DNA of 64,000 nt from Betaproteobacteria bacterium (GCA_016720065.1 JADJXY010000002.1:137001-201000); one strand, 5' to 3'. Counted from the first letter of the stretch, positions 17,901 through 27,461 are shown. Notes: generated by a model not told the origin, from the letters alone. Translations and numbers: made by a program.

Positions 17901-19971
17901 TCGCGGTGCCGATCGGGTGGCCTACCTGCGCGGGGATCAATCCAAGGAGGCGACTTTGGCGGGTACGACGACCCCCAATGCCTCGGGGCACGGCTGGCGC
18001 TCGAGGAGTTTTCAGAATCCGGATCAGTCGGCCGTCGAGATCAAGCTGCTCGGCGATGTGGTGAACTCCAACCCTCTTTTCGTGGGGCCACCCGCAGCGG
18101 GCTATTCGGATCCCGGGTATCGTGAATTTGCCTTGAGTCACGCGAATCGGGTGCCCGCGTTGTACGTGGGGGGCAACGACGGGATGCTGCACGGCTACGA
18201 CGCGGATTTCAAGGTAACTTCCGAGTCCGGCGGCCTTCCCGTGGCTAAGGTGTCAAGTGGCACCGAGGTTTTCGCTTACGTTCCGGCGGCCGTGTACCGC
18301 AATCTGAGCCAGCTCACCGCGCCGTCCTACTCCCACAAATTCTTTGTCGATGGTTCTCCGGTTGCGGTGGACGCTTATTTCGGCGGGGCGACGGCGTCCT
18401 GGAAAACGCTGCTGGTGGGCGGCCTCAATGCCGGTGGTCAGGGAATCTATGCGCTGGATGTTACCAACCCGATCAATGCCGGCGACCCGAATACCAGTAA
18501 TTTCACGGCTTCCAATGTGCTGTGGGAATTCAATGACGGCGACGATGCGGACCTCGGCTTCACCTTTGGACGACCTCTGGTGCGCAAGCTGAACGACGGG
18601 AACTGGTACGTCATTTTCGGCAGTGGTTACAACAACAGCTATGCCGACGGAGCGGCAGGCAATGGACGCGCCCACCTGTTCATCCTCAAGGTCGAGGGAC
18701 CGGGAGCCGGTAATCCGTGGGTGCTTGGGACCAACTACTTCAAGATTACCGTCAAGTCGCCCAGTGAAGGAACGGCGCCCACCTTGCCCCTCAGTCCCGC
18801 CAACGGACTGGCGTTCATTGCCGGACTCAATCCCGACTTCGACGGCACGACGGATTACATCTACGGTGGTGATCGATCGGGAAATCTGTGGAAATTTGAT
18901 CTGAGCGACGACGATCCCAGCAATTGGAAAGTGGCGTTTGGCACCGTGGCTTCCCCGCTGCCGCTCTTTACGGCCACCGACGCCGGGGGCGCGGCGCAGC
19001 AGATCACGACCGGGCTGGAACTCCTGTCTCATCCCAATGGCGGCTATTTCGTCCTGTTTGGAACGGGCTCCTGGGTGGATATCGAGGATCCCCTGGCAAA
19101 CGACGCGCAATCGTTCTACGGCATCTGGGACAAGATGGATGGCGCCACGCGGGTGTCCAGCCGCAGTCTGCTCCAGCGCCAGAAGGTCGTGGCCAATCTC
19201 GCGGTTTCTCTGGAAGATGCGGATCTCGATGGCGCGATCGACGATACGGTCGTGACCTCGTGTGCCTATGGTTCGACGGGATGCTCGCCCGTTTATTCAG
19301 CGTGCCAGCCCAACTATACGGAAAGCGCCGCCGACAGCAATCTGTCCGAACCCCTTTGCCCCTCCGATATTGCCTTCCCGGACGGAACCGATGTGCAGCT
19401 GGGCTGGGTATTCGACCTCCCCGGGACGGGTGAGCGGACGCGATCGTCCATTCCCAGGCTCCAGGGGAGCAATATCGTGTTCACGACGCTGACGCCGACT
19501 TCTGCAGATCCTTGCACTGCCAGTACGACCGGCGTCGAGCACCATCTGTCCTATCGGACGGGTGGTACGCCGACCTCTCCAGTGTTTATTCTGAGCGGGC
19601 ACGAGAGCAATTACATCAATTTGCCGGCGGGTTTCTTGGGAAGCGGATCGGCGGCGGTGCGTGTCGTTCTGGGGGGAAGAACCCTGGCCGGGGGAGGTTC
19701 CGAACTCGGAACCTCATTCAATGCACGGCCGCCCGCGGACCTCGTTCCTCCGGTGGCGGGTCTCCCGGCCGCGCCGCCTCCGGGAACCTATTGCGTGGGC
19801 GACGGCTGTGCCAGCCACGGCTATGTCTCAGGGTTCGGCTTTGTTTCCAATCTCGTCAGGGGCGGCAAGTACGTGTTGGTCTGTAATCCGTCGGGTAGTG
19901 TTGTCAACTGTGTATTCCAAACGAAGAGCGCTAATATCGGCCGAATTCAGTGGAAGCAGATCGAACACTAA
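14995..19971 (+). CDS. pilY1: PilY1/PilC-type pilus tip adhesin
   Basis: A 1658-residue secreted protein with a signal peptide (ending near VAGTVADIP). It has a variable N-terminal half and a C-terminal beta-propeller of the Neisseria PilC type (YVGGNDGMLHGYDADF near residue 1065; YGGDRSGNLWKFD). A calcium loop DADLDGAIDD lies near residue 1407. PilY1 sits at the pilus tip and controls pilus extension, surface sensing and attachment. Residues about 200-400 hold three Cys-rich repeat modules not expected from the family core: Cys 228, 301 and 381 each begin a C-x-GTGT-P(Y/F)xC-like unit. RBS GGAGG precedes the ATG. Confidence 0.92.
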   Translation: MNSLTKLALSLVFSVLSGTLAVAGTVADIPLSTRVAVPPNVMLALSVEFPTANTAAYQDASSYSANSKYLGYFDMDKCYDYDSGNGWFVPQGVSTNRRCSGGLFGYWSGNFLNWATMTGLDEFRFAMTGGNRSSDTATLTVLERTYQSGQGGTANFPDKTFTDGPGTTMPFGTGASITIQNQGRGIQMQAAAAGSTATVDCLSPSDGAGSPPINCTFTVRGAVDTGNCTAWTGSGTLASPYRCTAFSGFAGGSPSVITPQTPAAVVGLSNTNSVTCANPTLSLTGLFDCSLTLNTGSTATCSNWLGTGTAGDPFRCGAFTSFSGGETFYPNGTYVVATFTGTTLSPSIDPSSTGRLTCTVASGTPVVTTCPLSATTGTASCSAYSGTGTSSNPYVCTSFGYDGTQVHVSNSHSTGSLVQVASKYYASRYRLTYNVPNTGTQSYVSSYTGGPSASPHYYTSAYSVVFGAAQTFNVRVKVCDAAFPESNCKRYGSSLKPTGALQDSSDKVRFGVTSYFQANDVDNAVLRSKMKYIGPQQFSAASGLTANPLAEFSAADGTLVTHPDASDAATNNSYIGTVSNSGVINYINKFGSASHTYKTYDVVGKLYYETLNYFRHISPTTRYYQGARTANADGFPVITQWDDPIQYSCQKNYILMMGDTHTWCDKRLPGGTHGAANNSVCNAYTDSNANAHTADLGSLSGDSGVNVTSEMNLVGTTEGMGNIATTYTGAGNSAGFGMAGLAGWAARSDIRPGTTDHAEKQTVQTLIVDVEEYRDCGYQSQFWLAAKYGNPDSYGTAGNWTAGNPVWSSSNSLPAGACASRAPPGYNAGGGAVTWPKNLLRAGDPLSMISSVRNAIEEIIREIGDEAALAQSSGNLDTGTGAYLYQAFFVSGDWTGEVQALPVSQTGEVSAVPAWKASAKLPAHGSRHIFTFNDATRTGVAFDPASFTTNFSSAQQAFLDANEFGISDGRGADRVAYLRGDQSKEATLAGTTTPNASGHGWRSRSFQNPDQSAVEIKLLGDVVNSNPLFVGPPAAGYSDPGYREFALSHANRVPALYVGGNDGMLHGYDADFKVTSESGGLPVAKVSSGTEVFAYVPAAVYRNLSQLTAPSYSHKFFVDGSPVAVDAYFGGATASWKTLLVGGLNAGGQGIYALDVTNPINAGDPNTSNFTASNVLWEFNDGDDADLGFTFGRPLVRKLNDGNWYVIFGSGYNNSYADGAAGNGRAHLFILKVEGPGAGNPWVLGTNYFKITVKSPSEGTAPTLPLSPANGLAFIAGLNPDFDGTTDYIYGGDRSGNLWKFDLSDDDPSNWKVAFGTVASPLPLFTATDAGGAAQQITTGLELLSHPNGGYFVLFGTGSWVDIEDPLANDAQSFYGIWDKMDGATRVSSRSLLQRQKVVANLAVSLEDADLDGAIDDTVVTSCAYGSTGCSPVYSACQPNYTESAADSNLSEPLCPSDIAFPDGTDVQLGWVFDLPGTGERTRSSIPRLQGSNIVFTTLTPTSADPCTASTTGVEHHLSYRTGGTPTSPVFILSGHESNYINLPAGFLGSGSAAVRVVLGGRTLAGGGSELGTSFNARPPADLVPPVAGLPAAPPPGTYCVGDGCASHGYVSGFGFVSNLVRGGKYVLVCNPSGSVVNCVFQTKSANIGRIQWKQIEH

Positions 19972-20010
19972 AGGCTCAATCGATGTCGACGGATGAGGAG
20001 AACTGAAGCC

Positions 20011-20433
20011 GTGTACAAGAAAACTCGCGGATTTACCCTGGTCGAACTGATGGTCGTCGTGGTCATTCTTGGAATTCTCCTCGGCATTGCGGTGCCTTTT
20101 TATGGGGATTACATGCGCAAGGCTGCGCGGGCGCAGGCTAAGAGCGTCGCTCTCGACCTGGCCCAGATGGAAGAGCGATTTTTTACCAACAACACGACTT
20201 ATCGCGTTGTCGCTTCCGGATCGGGGGCCTCGCTGCCGACGGGTTGGCAGAACTATTCCGGTTCGGATTTTGCGTCCAGGAAATATGACGTTACGGTTGC
20301 CGCTGGCGCAACCGGAGACATTGCGACTTCGTTCACGATCACGGCAACGCCGGCGAACGGCTTCACGGACCCAACTTGTGGCACGATGACACTCGATAGC
20401 CGGGGAACGAAGTCGCCTGCAACCTGCTGGTAA
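20011..20433 (+). CDS. pilE: Type IV pilin-like protein PilE
   Basis: About 140 residues. A short leader MYKKTRG is cleaved before FTLVELMVVVVILGILL, the canonical type IVa N-terminus with Glu at +5. A Cys pair near the end (TCGTM and ATCW) forms the usual D-loop disulfide. The GTG at 20011 gives a 7-residue leader and has GAGGAG ten bases upstream. The ATG at 19993 would give a 13-residue leader and lacks a ribosome site. It closes the minor pilin operon, as the PilE of Pseudomonas aeruginosa does after PilY1. Confidence 0.85.
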   Translation: MYKKTRGFTLVELMVVVVILGILLGIAVPFYGDYMRKAARAQAKSVALDLAQMEERFFTNNTTYRVVASGSGASLPTGWQNYSGSDFASRKYDVTVAAGATGDIATSFTITATPANGFTDPTCGTMTLDSRGTKSPATCW

Positions 20434-20442
20434 TACCGTTTG

Positions 20443-21018
20443 CTATTCACTGGGTGAAACAGCGATGGCGATTTCCATCGACCCGGTGACCGGAAGGCCA
20501 TTGAGCATTGCGGGACGGTAGCGTGCACGCAGGAATTGGGCAGTCACGAGCTTTTCGACCGGGGCGGGCAGCGTTGAGTGAAGTGTCCGGACCGCGAGTG
20601 GGCGCCCTTCACGGTCAATCGTGATTTCCAGCCGGAATTCTCCACGCACGACCAAGCCCTCGGGAAACTGGATGTCCGAGGGGCCGTTGGCAATGATTTC
20701 AGGTGGGCGGTAGTCCGAGTCGTTTTCCGCTCTTTCAGCTGCCGGGAAAGGCCGTGGGGTGGGACCGGGTTGCGCGGGGCGCTGTTCCTCTGCCTGGGCA
20801 CGAATAGGCGCAGATTCGCTCCGAGGCTGCGCGGACGGCGTGGTGGGTTGCTCGGGCGGTGGAAGCCGGGTGGTCGATTCGAGCCTTGCGGAAATCCGGT
20901 GCGGATGTGCCACAGGGGCATTCACGGCTGATTTCCGAATGAGCAAGTCTCCACCGGCGATGATTAGCAGGTGCAGCGTCACAGAGAGCAGCAGGGAGCG
21001 TAGGAAGGCGCTATGCAT
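20443..21018 (-). CDS. TonB-like protein (energy transducer C-terminal domain)
   Basis: About 191 residues: an N-terminal membrane anchor (LRSLLLSVTLHLLIIAGG), a Pro-rich periplasmic linker (LPPPEQPTTPSAQP, AQPGPTPRPFP) and a C-terminal domain with FRLEITIDREGRPLAVRTL resembling TonB_C. TonB-type proteins pass proton-motive energy to outer-membrane receptors, but no exbB or exbD is nearby, and the domain lacks a clear YPxxA motif, so it may be a TonB-fold protein with another role. ATG 21018 was chosen because upstream codons overlap the rpsT promoter. Confidence 0.6.
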   Translation of the reverse strand: MHSAFLRSLLLSVTLHLLIIAGGDLLIRKSAVNAPVAHPHRISARLESTTRLPPPEQPTTPSAQPRSESAPIRAQAEEQRPAQPGPTPRPFPAAERAENDSDYRPPEIIANGPSDIQFPEGLVVRGEFRLEITIDREGRPLAVRTLHSTLPAPVEKLVTAQFLRARYRPAMLNGLPVTGSMEIAIAVSPSE

Positions 21019-21096
21019 GTCCGTCGTGGGTCGGTGACCCTGGAAAGAATTGGCGCCCGCGTCCCGGTGGGTCTGGCCAAAGTGCTGTTGCCAGCA

Positions 21097-21125
21097 TTGA
21101 CGTTCTGTGGCGTGAAACGTAGAAT
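21097..21125 (+). promoter_or_regulatory. rpsT promoter
   Basis: TTGACG and TAGAAT are separated by exactly 17 bases, a strong sigma-70 match. Transcription would start about 29 bases upstream of the rpsT ATG. Confidence 0.75.
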
Positions 21126-21160
21126 ACGCACCCTTTAAGAATTTTTCCGAAGAGACCCCT

Positions 21161-21427
21161 ATGGCCAATAGCGCACAAGCCCGCAAACGCGCCCGTCAAG
21201 CCGACAAGCAACGTTCCCACAATGCGAGCCTGCGCTCGACGCTCCGCACTGCCATCAAGCGCGTGCGTCAAGCGATTGAGGCTGGCGACAAGGCAGCGGC
21301 GCAAGGCGTTTTTCAACAGTCTGTCGCGGTCATTGACCGCATTGCCGATAAGAACATCGTTCACAAGAACAAGGCTTCCCGGTCCAAGAGCCGCCTTTCC
21401 GCCCAGATCAAGGCGCTTGCTGCCTGA
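21161..21427 (+). CDS. rpsT: 30S ribosomal protein S20
   Basis: An 88-residue, Lys/Arg/Ala-rich helical protein starting MANSAQARKRARQADKQR and containing KNIVHKNKASRSKSRL, the S20 signature. It binds the 5' domain of 16S rRNA. It stands alone, with its own promoter (21097-21125) and a strong terminator (21447-21480), the usual monocistronic arrangement. Confidence 0.97.
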   Translation: MANSAQARKRARQADKQRSHNASLRSTLRTAIKRVRQAIEAGDKAAAQGVFQQSVAVIDRIADKNIVHKNKASRSKSRLSAQIKALAA

Positions 21428-21446
21428 TAGGTGTAAAACCGGTCCA

Positions 21447-21480
21447 ATACAAAACGGCGCCTGCGGGCGCCGTTTTGTAT
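21447..21480. terminator. Bidirectional terminator between rpsT and the DUF3579 gene
   Basis: A 15-base perfect stem (ATACAAAACGGCGCC pairing with GGCGCCGTTTTGTAT) with a four-base loop. The A-run and T-run flanks allow termination in both directions, which fits the converging genes. Confidence 0.85.
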
Positions 21481-21498
21481 TTCCTCGGCGGAGAAGGT

Positions 21499-21801
21499 TT
21501 ATTTCTTTCTGCTGTCGAGCATGCATACGCCATCGACGATCTGTAGGTCGTTGTCCTGGGCGAAATTAAGCATGAATCGATAAGCCATGGGTTCGATTTC
21601 TCCTAGGCGCCCATCGATGAAGACGGCTTTCTCGCCGCCATAATCACCGGGTCCGACGTAAGGGGAGTACTTCATCTTGCGCTCGGCGCCGAAGGCGGAC
21701 ATTACGCCGCACAGTCGTTCTGCCCAGTCGCTCGGGCGGAATTTCTTCCCGTCCCGAGTGAGGCCGACAATGATGAAGGCAGTTGTCTCCGGCGTTGTCA
21801 T
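21499..21801 (-). CDS. DUF3579 family protein
   Basis: About 100 residues with the family-like motifs VGLTRDGKKFRPSDWAERLCGVM, YSPYVGPGDYGGEKAVFID and PMAYRFMLNFA. DUF3579 proteins are small cytoplasmic proteins of unknown function common in betaproteobacteria. The ATG at 21801 is preferred; a GTG two codons upstream is possible. It shares the bidirectional terminator with rpsT. Confidence 0.8.
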   Translation of the reverse strand: MTTPETTAFIIVGLTRDGKKFRPSDWAERLCGVMSAFGAERKMKYSPYVGPGDYGGEKAVFIDGRLGEIEPMAYRFMLNFAQDNDLQIVDGVCMLDSRKK

Positions 21802-21925
21802 GTCCACTCAGCTTGTATTGTCGGCTCTGGCGGCCTCGGTGGCGGCATTCTAGCAGACCGGGGGCGTTCTGTGGCTGAGGCGCGACAGGAAGAATAATAA
21901 AGTCCTTATCTGTTAATGAGATATT

Positions 21926-21954
21926 TTGAATTTCTAGATTTCACTGCATATACT
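21926..21954 (+). promoter_or_regulatory. Promoter of the 77-residue gene
   Basis: TTGAAT and TATACT are spaced by 17 bases in a markedly A/T-rich stretch (21890-21965). A start point about 25 bases before the ATG at 21986 is predicted. Confidence 0.6.
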
Positions 21955-21985
21955 TCACCCACCTATATGATCCTAAGGTGGTTTT

Positions 21986-22219
21986 ATGGCGCCAGCCTTG
22001 ATTGTCAAGTATGACTTCAGGATAAGAACCCGCAATGGGGCGGTTGTCGAAAACCTCTCGATCTCGGGTCGCGACGAACTGGAGGCGGAGCGTAAGCTGC
22101 GCCAGATCTACCAGGGATGTGAAATCCTTGAAGCCCACCGCAGGCAAGCCGCATTGAACGGGCGGGGCACGGTGAGCTACGAAGACGTCATGGATTTGAT
22201 CACGGCGTCCAGGGCCTGA
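21986..22219 (+). CDS. Small hypothetical protein (77 aa)
   Basis: Not recognised. It begins MAPALIVKYDFRIRTRNGAVVENL, suggesting a short beta hairpin, followed by a helix with ELEAERKLRQIYQGCEILEAHRR. No membrane segment or signal peptide is visible. A good promoter (21926-21954) and an AAGGTGG ribosome site about six bases before the ATG support it as a real, separately transcribed gene. It converges with the parA gene. Confidence 0.65.
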   Translation: MAPALIVKYDFRIRTRNGAVVENLSISGRDELEAERKLRQIYQGCEILEAHRRQAALNGRGTVSYEDVMDLITASRA

Positions 22220-22242
22220 ACCTGGCCTGCGAACCGGGCTTG

Positions 22243-23022
22243 TCAGGGCGCCCTTGTCCCCGCCAGGAAGCCGGCCTCAGTCAGTTCCCGGTGGAGTGCA
22301 AGGTAATCGGCCGCACCGGTGCTCGAGGAATTCTGACGAAAAATGTCGCGATTGCGGGCCGGACTCTCGGCAACTGAAACGTTTTCGGAAATGACCGTAT
22401 CCAGGACTTCGTCCCCATAACGGTCGCGCAGGCGGCTGCGGATGTCCTCGCTCATGCGGCGGCGCCGGTCGAAGCGGGTCAGGAGGTAGCGGCGTTCGAC
22501 GCGGCGTTTCAGAACGGGCTCCAGCACGCGGAGGGTGCGGGTGATCTGGTCGGCGGCCTGCAAGGACAGGTAGTCGGTGGAAATCGGAACCAGTATCAGA
22601 TCGCAGGCGAACACCGCGTTCAGCGCTAGAACGCCTATGTAGGGGCAACAGTCGATATAGGTCGGTCGCCCTGGGGTCACTGTTTCCAAGTGATCGAGGC
22701 CGCCCTTCAGGCGGTTGAGTATGGTCGGACCCTTGCCGAAGATTGAATCGACCTTGATGAGTTGCTGGTGGGCGGGGATGAGATGGCCGATTTCCGGCCA
22801 CTCGATTTCGACCTCGCCCAGGCTGCGGGTCTCCTGATAGAAAGCGAAGATGCTCCGGGCCGCTTCGGCGGGGGCGCCCCCGTGGATATTGCTCAGGTGC
22901 CCCTGGGGGTCGAGGTCGATCAGGAGGCAGGGATTGCCGGTCCGGTGGGCGGCGGCGGCCAGATTCAGGGCAGTCGTGGTTTTTCCGACCCCACCCTTCT
23001 GGTTGAAGATGGCGATGCGCAT
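22243..23022 (-). CDS. ParA/Soj-family ATPase
   Basis: A 259-residue deviant Walker ATPase: KGGVGKTTTALNLA at the N-terminus (signature Lys in KGG), LLIDLDPQGHLS, then YIDCCPYIGVLALNA. Members position chromosomes, plasmids or protein complexes. No parB or second partition gene is adjacent, and the stand-alone gene diverges from argD, so this is an orphan ParA rather than the chromosomal parAB. The cargo is unknown. Confidence 0.88.
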   Translation of the reverse strand: MRIAIFNQKGGVGKTTTALNLAAAAHRTGNPCLLIDLDPQGHLSNIHGGAPAEAARSIFAFYQETRSLGEVEIEWPEIGHLIPAHQQLIKVDSIFGKGPTILNRLKGGLDHLETVTPGRPTYIDCCPYIGVLALNAVFACDLILVPISTDYLSLQAADQITRTLRVLEPVLKRRVERRYLLTRFDRRRRMSEDIRSRLRDRYGDEVLDTVISENVSVAESPARNRDIFRQNSSSTGAADYLALHRELTEAGFLAGTRAP

Positions 23023-23135
23023 GATGTGTCGGCGCTCGCCATGCGGGGGCAGCGGCCGGTTCTCCTTATGTACAAGGCGCTATTTTTCCCTTAAGATTCG
23101 CGCCTCTGCAACTGTTTTCCTGGTTGCTTCGGTTC

Positions 23136-23161
23136 CGGCGGCGTTGGCCGCCGTTTTCGTT
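23136..23161 (+). terminator. Terminator-like hairpin in the argD leader (possible attenuator)
   Basis: CGGCGGC (23136-23142) pairs with GCCGCCG (23147-23153) around a GTTG loop, followed by TTTTCGTTTCTT. It lies between the divergent parA and argD, on the argD side and in the argD direction, about 85 bases before the ATG. A weak promoter TGTACA-17-TAAGAT (23069-23097) lies just upstream. Confidence 0.4.
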
Positions 23162-23245
23162 TCTTGCCGCTCCAAAATCCGGTTCTCCGGCAGCGTCACG
23201 GCCGGTAGGGTTCCGGATTGGCGGGGCCGATTGCAGGTTCTGCTC

Positions 23246-24418
23246 ATGTCGCATGTCATGAATACCTACGCCCGCCTGCCCGTGGCATTCAGCCATGGCA
23301 AGGGCTCCCGGATAGTTGATACAGAAGGGCGGGAATATCTCGACGCCCTCTCCGGTATTGCCGTGAATACCCTGGGCCATGCCCATTCCCGGCTGGTCGA
23401 GGCGATCGCTGCCCAGGCCGGTAGCCTGTTGCACACCTCCAATCTGTACCGTGTGACGGGCCAGGAAGTACTGGCGGACAAGCTGGCCGCCCTGTCAGGC
23501 CTCCAGGAAATCTTCTTCTGTAATTCCGGCTGCGAGGCCAATGAGGCGGCCATCAAGCTGGCGCGCTACTACGGCCACAAGAAGGGCATCGAGACGCCGA
23601 CCATCATTGTCATGGAAAAGGCTTTTCACGGCCGCACCATGGCCACGCTATCGGCCACCGGAAACCGCAAGGCCCAGGCCGGCTTCGAGCCCTTGGTGGC
23701 CGGCTTTGTGCGGGTGCCTTACGACGACATCGAGGCGATTCGCAGTGTGGCAGAACACCACGCCAACATCGTCGCGGTGATGCTGGAGATCGTTCAGGGC
23801 GAAGGCGGCATCAACCTGGCCTCCGAGCAATTCCAGCGGGAACTGCGTGCTCTCTGCGACGAACGCGAGTGGCTGATGATCTGCGACGAGGTCCAGTGCG
23901 GCATGGCCCGCACCGGCACCTGGTTCGGTTACCAGCATGCCGGCATCCTGCCGGACATCGCCACCCTGGCCAAGGGCCTCGGTTCCGGAGTGCCAATCGG
24001 CGCCTGTCTGGCAGGGGGCCGGGCGGCCGGTCTCTTCGGGCCGGGCAACCACGGCTCCACCTTCGGCGGCAACCCGCTGGCCTGCACGGCCGCGTTGACC
24101 ACCATCGACACCATCGAACGGGATGGCCTCATGGCCGCTGCAGAGCGCGTCGGCGCCCGCATTCGTTCCGGCATTGCCGCTGCCCTGGTCGGCGTTGCGG
24201 GTATCGTCGATATCCGAGGTCAGGGGCTGATGATCGGTATCGAACTGGATCGGCCCTGCAGCGAACTGATCACCAAGGCCCTGGCGGCCGGTCTGCTCAT
24301 CAACGTAACCGCCGACAAGGTGGTGCGCCTGCTGCCGCCGCTGGTCTTCACGGAGTCCGAGGCAGATGAACTGGTGCAGCGCCTCGCGCCGCTCATCAAG
24401 GAATTCCTGGGGGGCTAA
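23246..24418 (+). CDS. argD: Acetylornithine transaminase
   Basis: A 390-residue PLP-dependent class III aminotransferase converting N-acetylglutamate semialdehyde to N-acetylornithine. Visible: NSGCEANEAAIKLARYYG, EKAFHGRT, CDEVQCGMARTG, and the PLP lysine in LAKGLGSG (K243), then HGSTFGGNPLA. It is followed by argF and argG, so this is an arginine synthesis block. The ATG at 23246 starts MSHVMNTYARLPVAF; the ATG four codons on is also possible. Confidence 0.95.
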   Translation: MSHVMNTYARLPVAFSHGKGSRIVDTEGREYLDALSGIAVNTLGHAHSRLVEAIAAQAGSLLHTSNLYRVTGQEVLADKLAALSGLQEIFFCNSGCEANEAAIKLARYYGHKKGIETPTIIVMEKAFHGRTMATLSATGNRKAQAGFEPLVAGFVRVPYDDIEAIRSVAEHHANIVAVMLEIVQGEGGINLASEQFQRELRALCDEREWLMICDEVQCGMARTGTWFGYQHAGILPDIATLAKGLGSGVPIGACLAGGRAAGLFGPGNHGSTFGGNPLACTAALTTIDTIERDGLMAAAERVGARIRSGIAAALVGVAGIVDIRGQGLMIGIELDRPCSELITKALAAGLLINVTADKVVRLLPPLVFTESEADELVQRLAPLIKEFLGG

Positions 24419-24506
24419 GACGATGGAACGACCCCCACGCTCACGGCCTTCGCTGCCCCCCGCGGGGGTACAGTCCCCCCTTGGGGCGGCCCGGCGGGAG
24501 GACTGA
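24419..24506. repeat. G/C-rich intergenic repeat between argD and argF
   Basis: The 88-base gap holds a hairpin CCCCCCGCGGGGG followed by CCTTGGGGCGGCCCGGCGGGAGG. It resembles a short dispersed palindromic repeat often seen between betaproteobacterial genes (recalled, not searched). Its end supplies the argF ribosome site (GGGAGGA). Confidence 0.4.
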
Positions 24507-25430
24507 ATGGCGATCAAGCATTTTCTGCAGTTCAAGGATTTCAGCGCCGACGAGTTCGCTTACCTGTTCGAGCGCAGCCGCGCCATCAAGGAGCGGTTCA
24601 AGGCCTACCAGCAGTACTGGCCGCTGACCGACCGCACCCTGGTCATGATCTTCGAGAAGGCCAGCACGCGAACGCGCCTGTCCTTCGAGGCCGGCATGCA
24701 GCAACTGGGCGGTTCGGCCATCTACCTCAATACCAGAGATTCCCAACTGGGGCGCGGCGAGCCGGTGGAGGATGCGGCCCAGGTCATCTCCCGCATGAGC
24801 GACATCGTGATGATCCGCACCTTCGAGCAGGAGATCATCGAGCGCTTCGCCGCCAACTCCCGGGTGCCGGTGATCAACGGCCTGACCAACGAATACCATC
24901 CCTGCCAGATCATGGCGGACATCTTCACCTACATCGAGCATCGCGGCCCCATCCAGGGCAGGACGGTGGCCTGGGTGGGCGACGCGAACAATATGTGCAA
25001 CACCTGGCTTCAGGCCGCCGAGGTACTGGATTTCAAGGTCCACGTATCGACGCCGCCGGGTTACGCCCTCGACCCGGCGCTGATCGCCGGCGTTTCTGCC
25101 GCCCGCTACCAGGTTTTTGCCGATCCCATGGACGCCTGCCGCGGCGCCGACCTGGTGACCACCGACGTATGGACCTCCATGGGGTTCGAGGCGGAAAACG
25201 AAGAACGCCTCAAGGCCTTCGCCGACTGGTGCGTCGACGGCGACATGATGCGGGTGGCGGATGCCCAGGCGGTGTTCATGCACTGCCTGCCGGCCCATCG
25301 CGGCGAAGAAGTGACGGCGGAAGTCATTGACGGACCCCAGTCCGTGGTCTGGGACGAGGCAGAGAATCGGTTGCATGTTCAGAAGGCCCTCATGGAGTAC
25401 CTCCTCCTGGGCAAGGTCGAAACGAAATAA
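24507..25430 (+). CDS. argF: Ornithine carbamoyltransferase
   Basis: A 307-residue enzyme joining ornithine and carbamoyl phosphate to citrulline. The carbamoyl-phosphate site STRTR is at 53-57, HPCQ follows in the middle, and the ornithine-site HCLPAHRGEE begins at 259. Length is typical. It begins 88 bases after argD and ends ten bases before argG. Confidence 0.97.
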   Translation: MAIKHFLQFKDFSADEFAYLFERSRAIKERFKAYQQYWPLTDRTLVMIFEKASTRTRLSFEAGMQQLGGSAIYLNTRDSQLGRGEPVEDAAQVISRMSDIVMIRTFEQEIIERFAANSRVPVINGLTNEYHPCQIMADIFTYIEHRGPIQGRTVAWVGDANNMCNTWLQAAEVLDFKVHVSTPPGYALDPALIAGVSAARYQVFADPMDACRGADLVTTDVWTSMGFEAENEERLKAFADWCVDGDMMRVADAQAVFMHCLPAHRGEEVTAEVIDGPQSVVWDEAENRLHVQKALMEYLLLGKVETK

Positions 25431-25440
25431 GGGAAGCGAA

Positions 25441-26895
<1,455 letters not shown>

Positions 26896-26898
26896 GGT

Positions 26899-27123
26899 AT
26901 GGACGGCGGCGGACTCTTCGGACTCACCGAGGAACAGATCGCGGATTTTGGCGCCACCTACGGCATAGGTGCCTTCATCCTCTTCATGCTTTTCATCATC
27001 GGTGAGATCGCCTGGAAGTCCAAGGCGGGCAAGACGGGCACCTTTGTGCTCTTCTTCGTCCTTGCCTTCGGGATGGTGGGCTTTCTTGCCAAGGCGGTCA
27101 TTCAAAAAATCTGGGGAATCTGA
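26899..27123 (+). CDS. DUF2788 small membrane protein
   Basis: A 74-residue protein with two hydrophobic helices (IGAFILFMLFIIGEIAW and GTFVLFFVLAFGMVGFLAKAVI) joined by a basic loop KSKAGKTG. It matches DUF2788, of unknown function. It begins three bases after argG and its TGA overlaps the ppnP ATG by one base. Confidence 0.75.
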   Translation: MDGGGLFGLTEEQIADFGATYGIGAFILFMLFIIGEIAWKSKAGKTGTFVLFFVLAFGMVGFLAKAVIQKIWGI

Positions 27124-27434
27124 TGTCTCAATTCGACAGCGTATCCGTGGTCAAAAAGGCCAATGTCTATTTCGACGGTAAGTGTGTCAGCCATACCGTC
27201 CAGTTTGCCGATGGCAGCAAGAAGACCGTTGGCGTCATCCTGCCCTCCAGCCTGACCTTCAATACCGGTGTGCCGGAAGTGATGGAAGGGGTGGGCGGTT
27301 CCTGCCGCGTCAAGCTCAAGGGCGAGAGCGAGTGGAAGACCTACGGCGACGGCCAGTCTTTCAACGTTCCGGGCAATTCCAGCTTCGAAATCGCTTGTGA
27401 CGAGCCCTACCACTACGTCTGCCACTTTGGCTGA
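27123..27434 (+). CDS. ppnP: Pyrimidine/purine nucleoside phosphorylase PpnP
   Basis: A 103-residue cupin-fold protein (formerly YaiE/DUF1255) that splits nucleosides with phosphate. Motifs include YFDGKCVSHTV, GVILP.SLTFNTG, and the closing FNVPGNSSFEIACDEPYHYVC. Length is typical. A terminator follows at 27462. Confidence 0.9.
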   Translation: MSQFDSVSVVKKANVYFDGKCVSHTVQFADGSKKTVGVILPSSLTFNTGVPEVMEGVGGSCRVKLKGESEWKTYGDGQSFNVPGNSSFEIACDEPYHYVCHFG

Positions 27435-27461
27435 ACGCTCGGTGGCCTGAACGATTCGACT

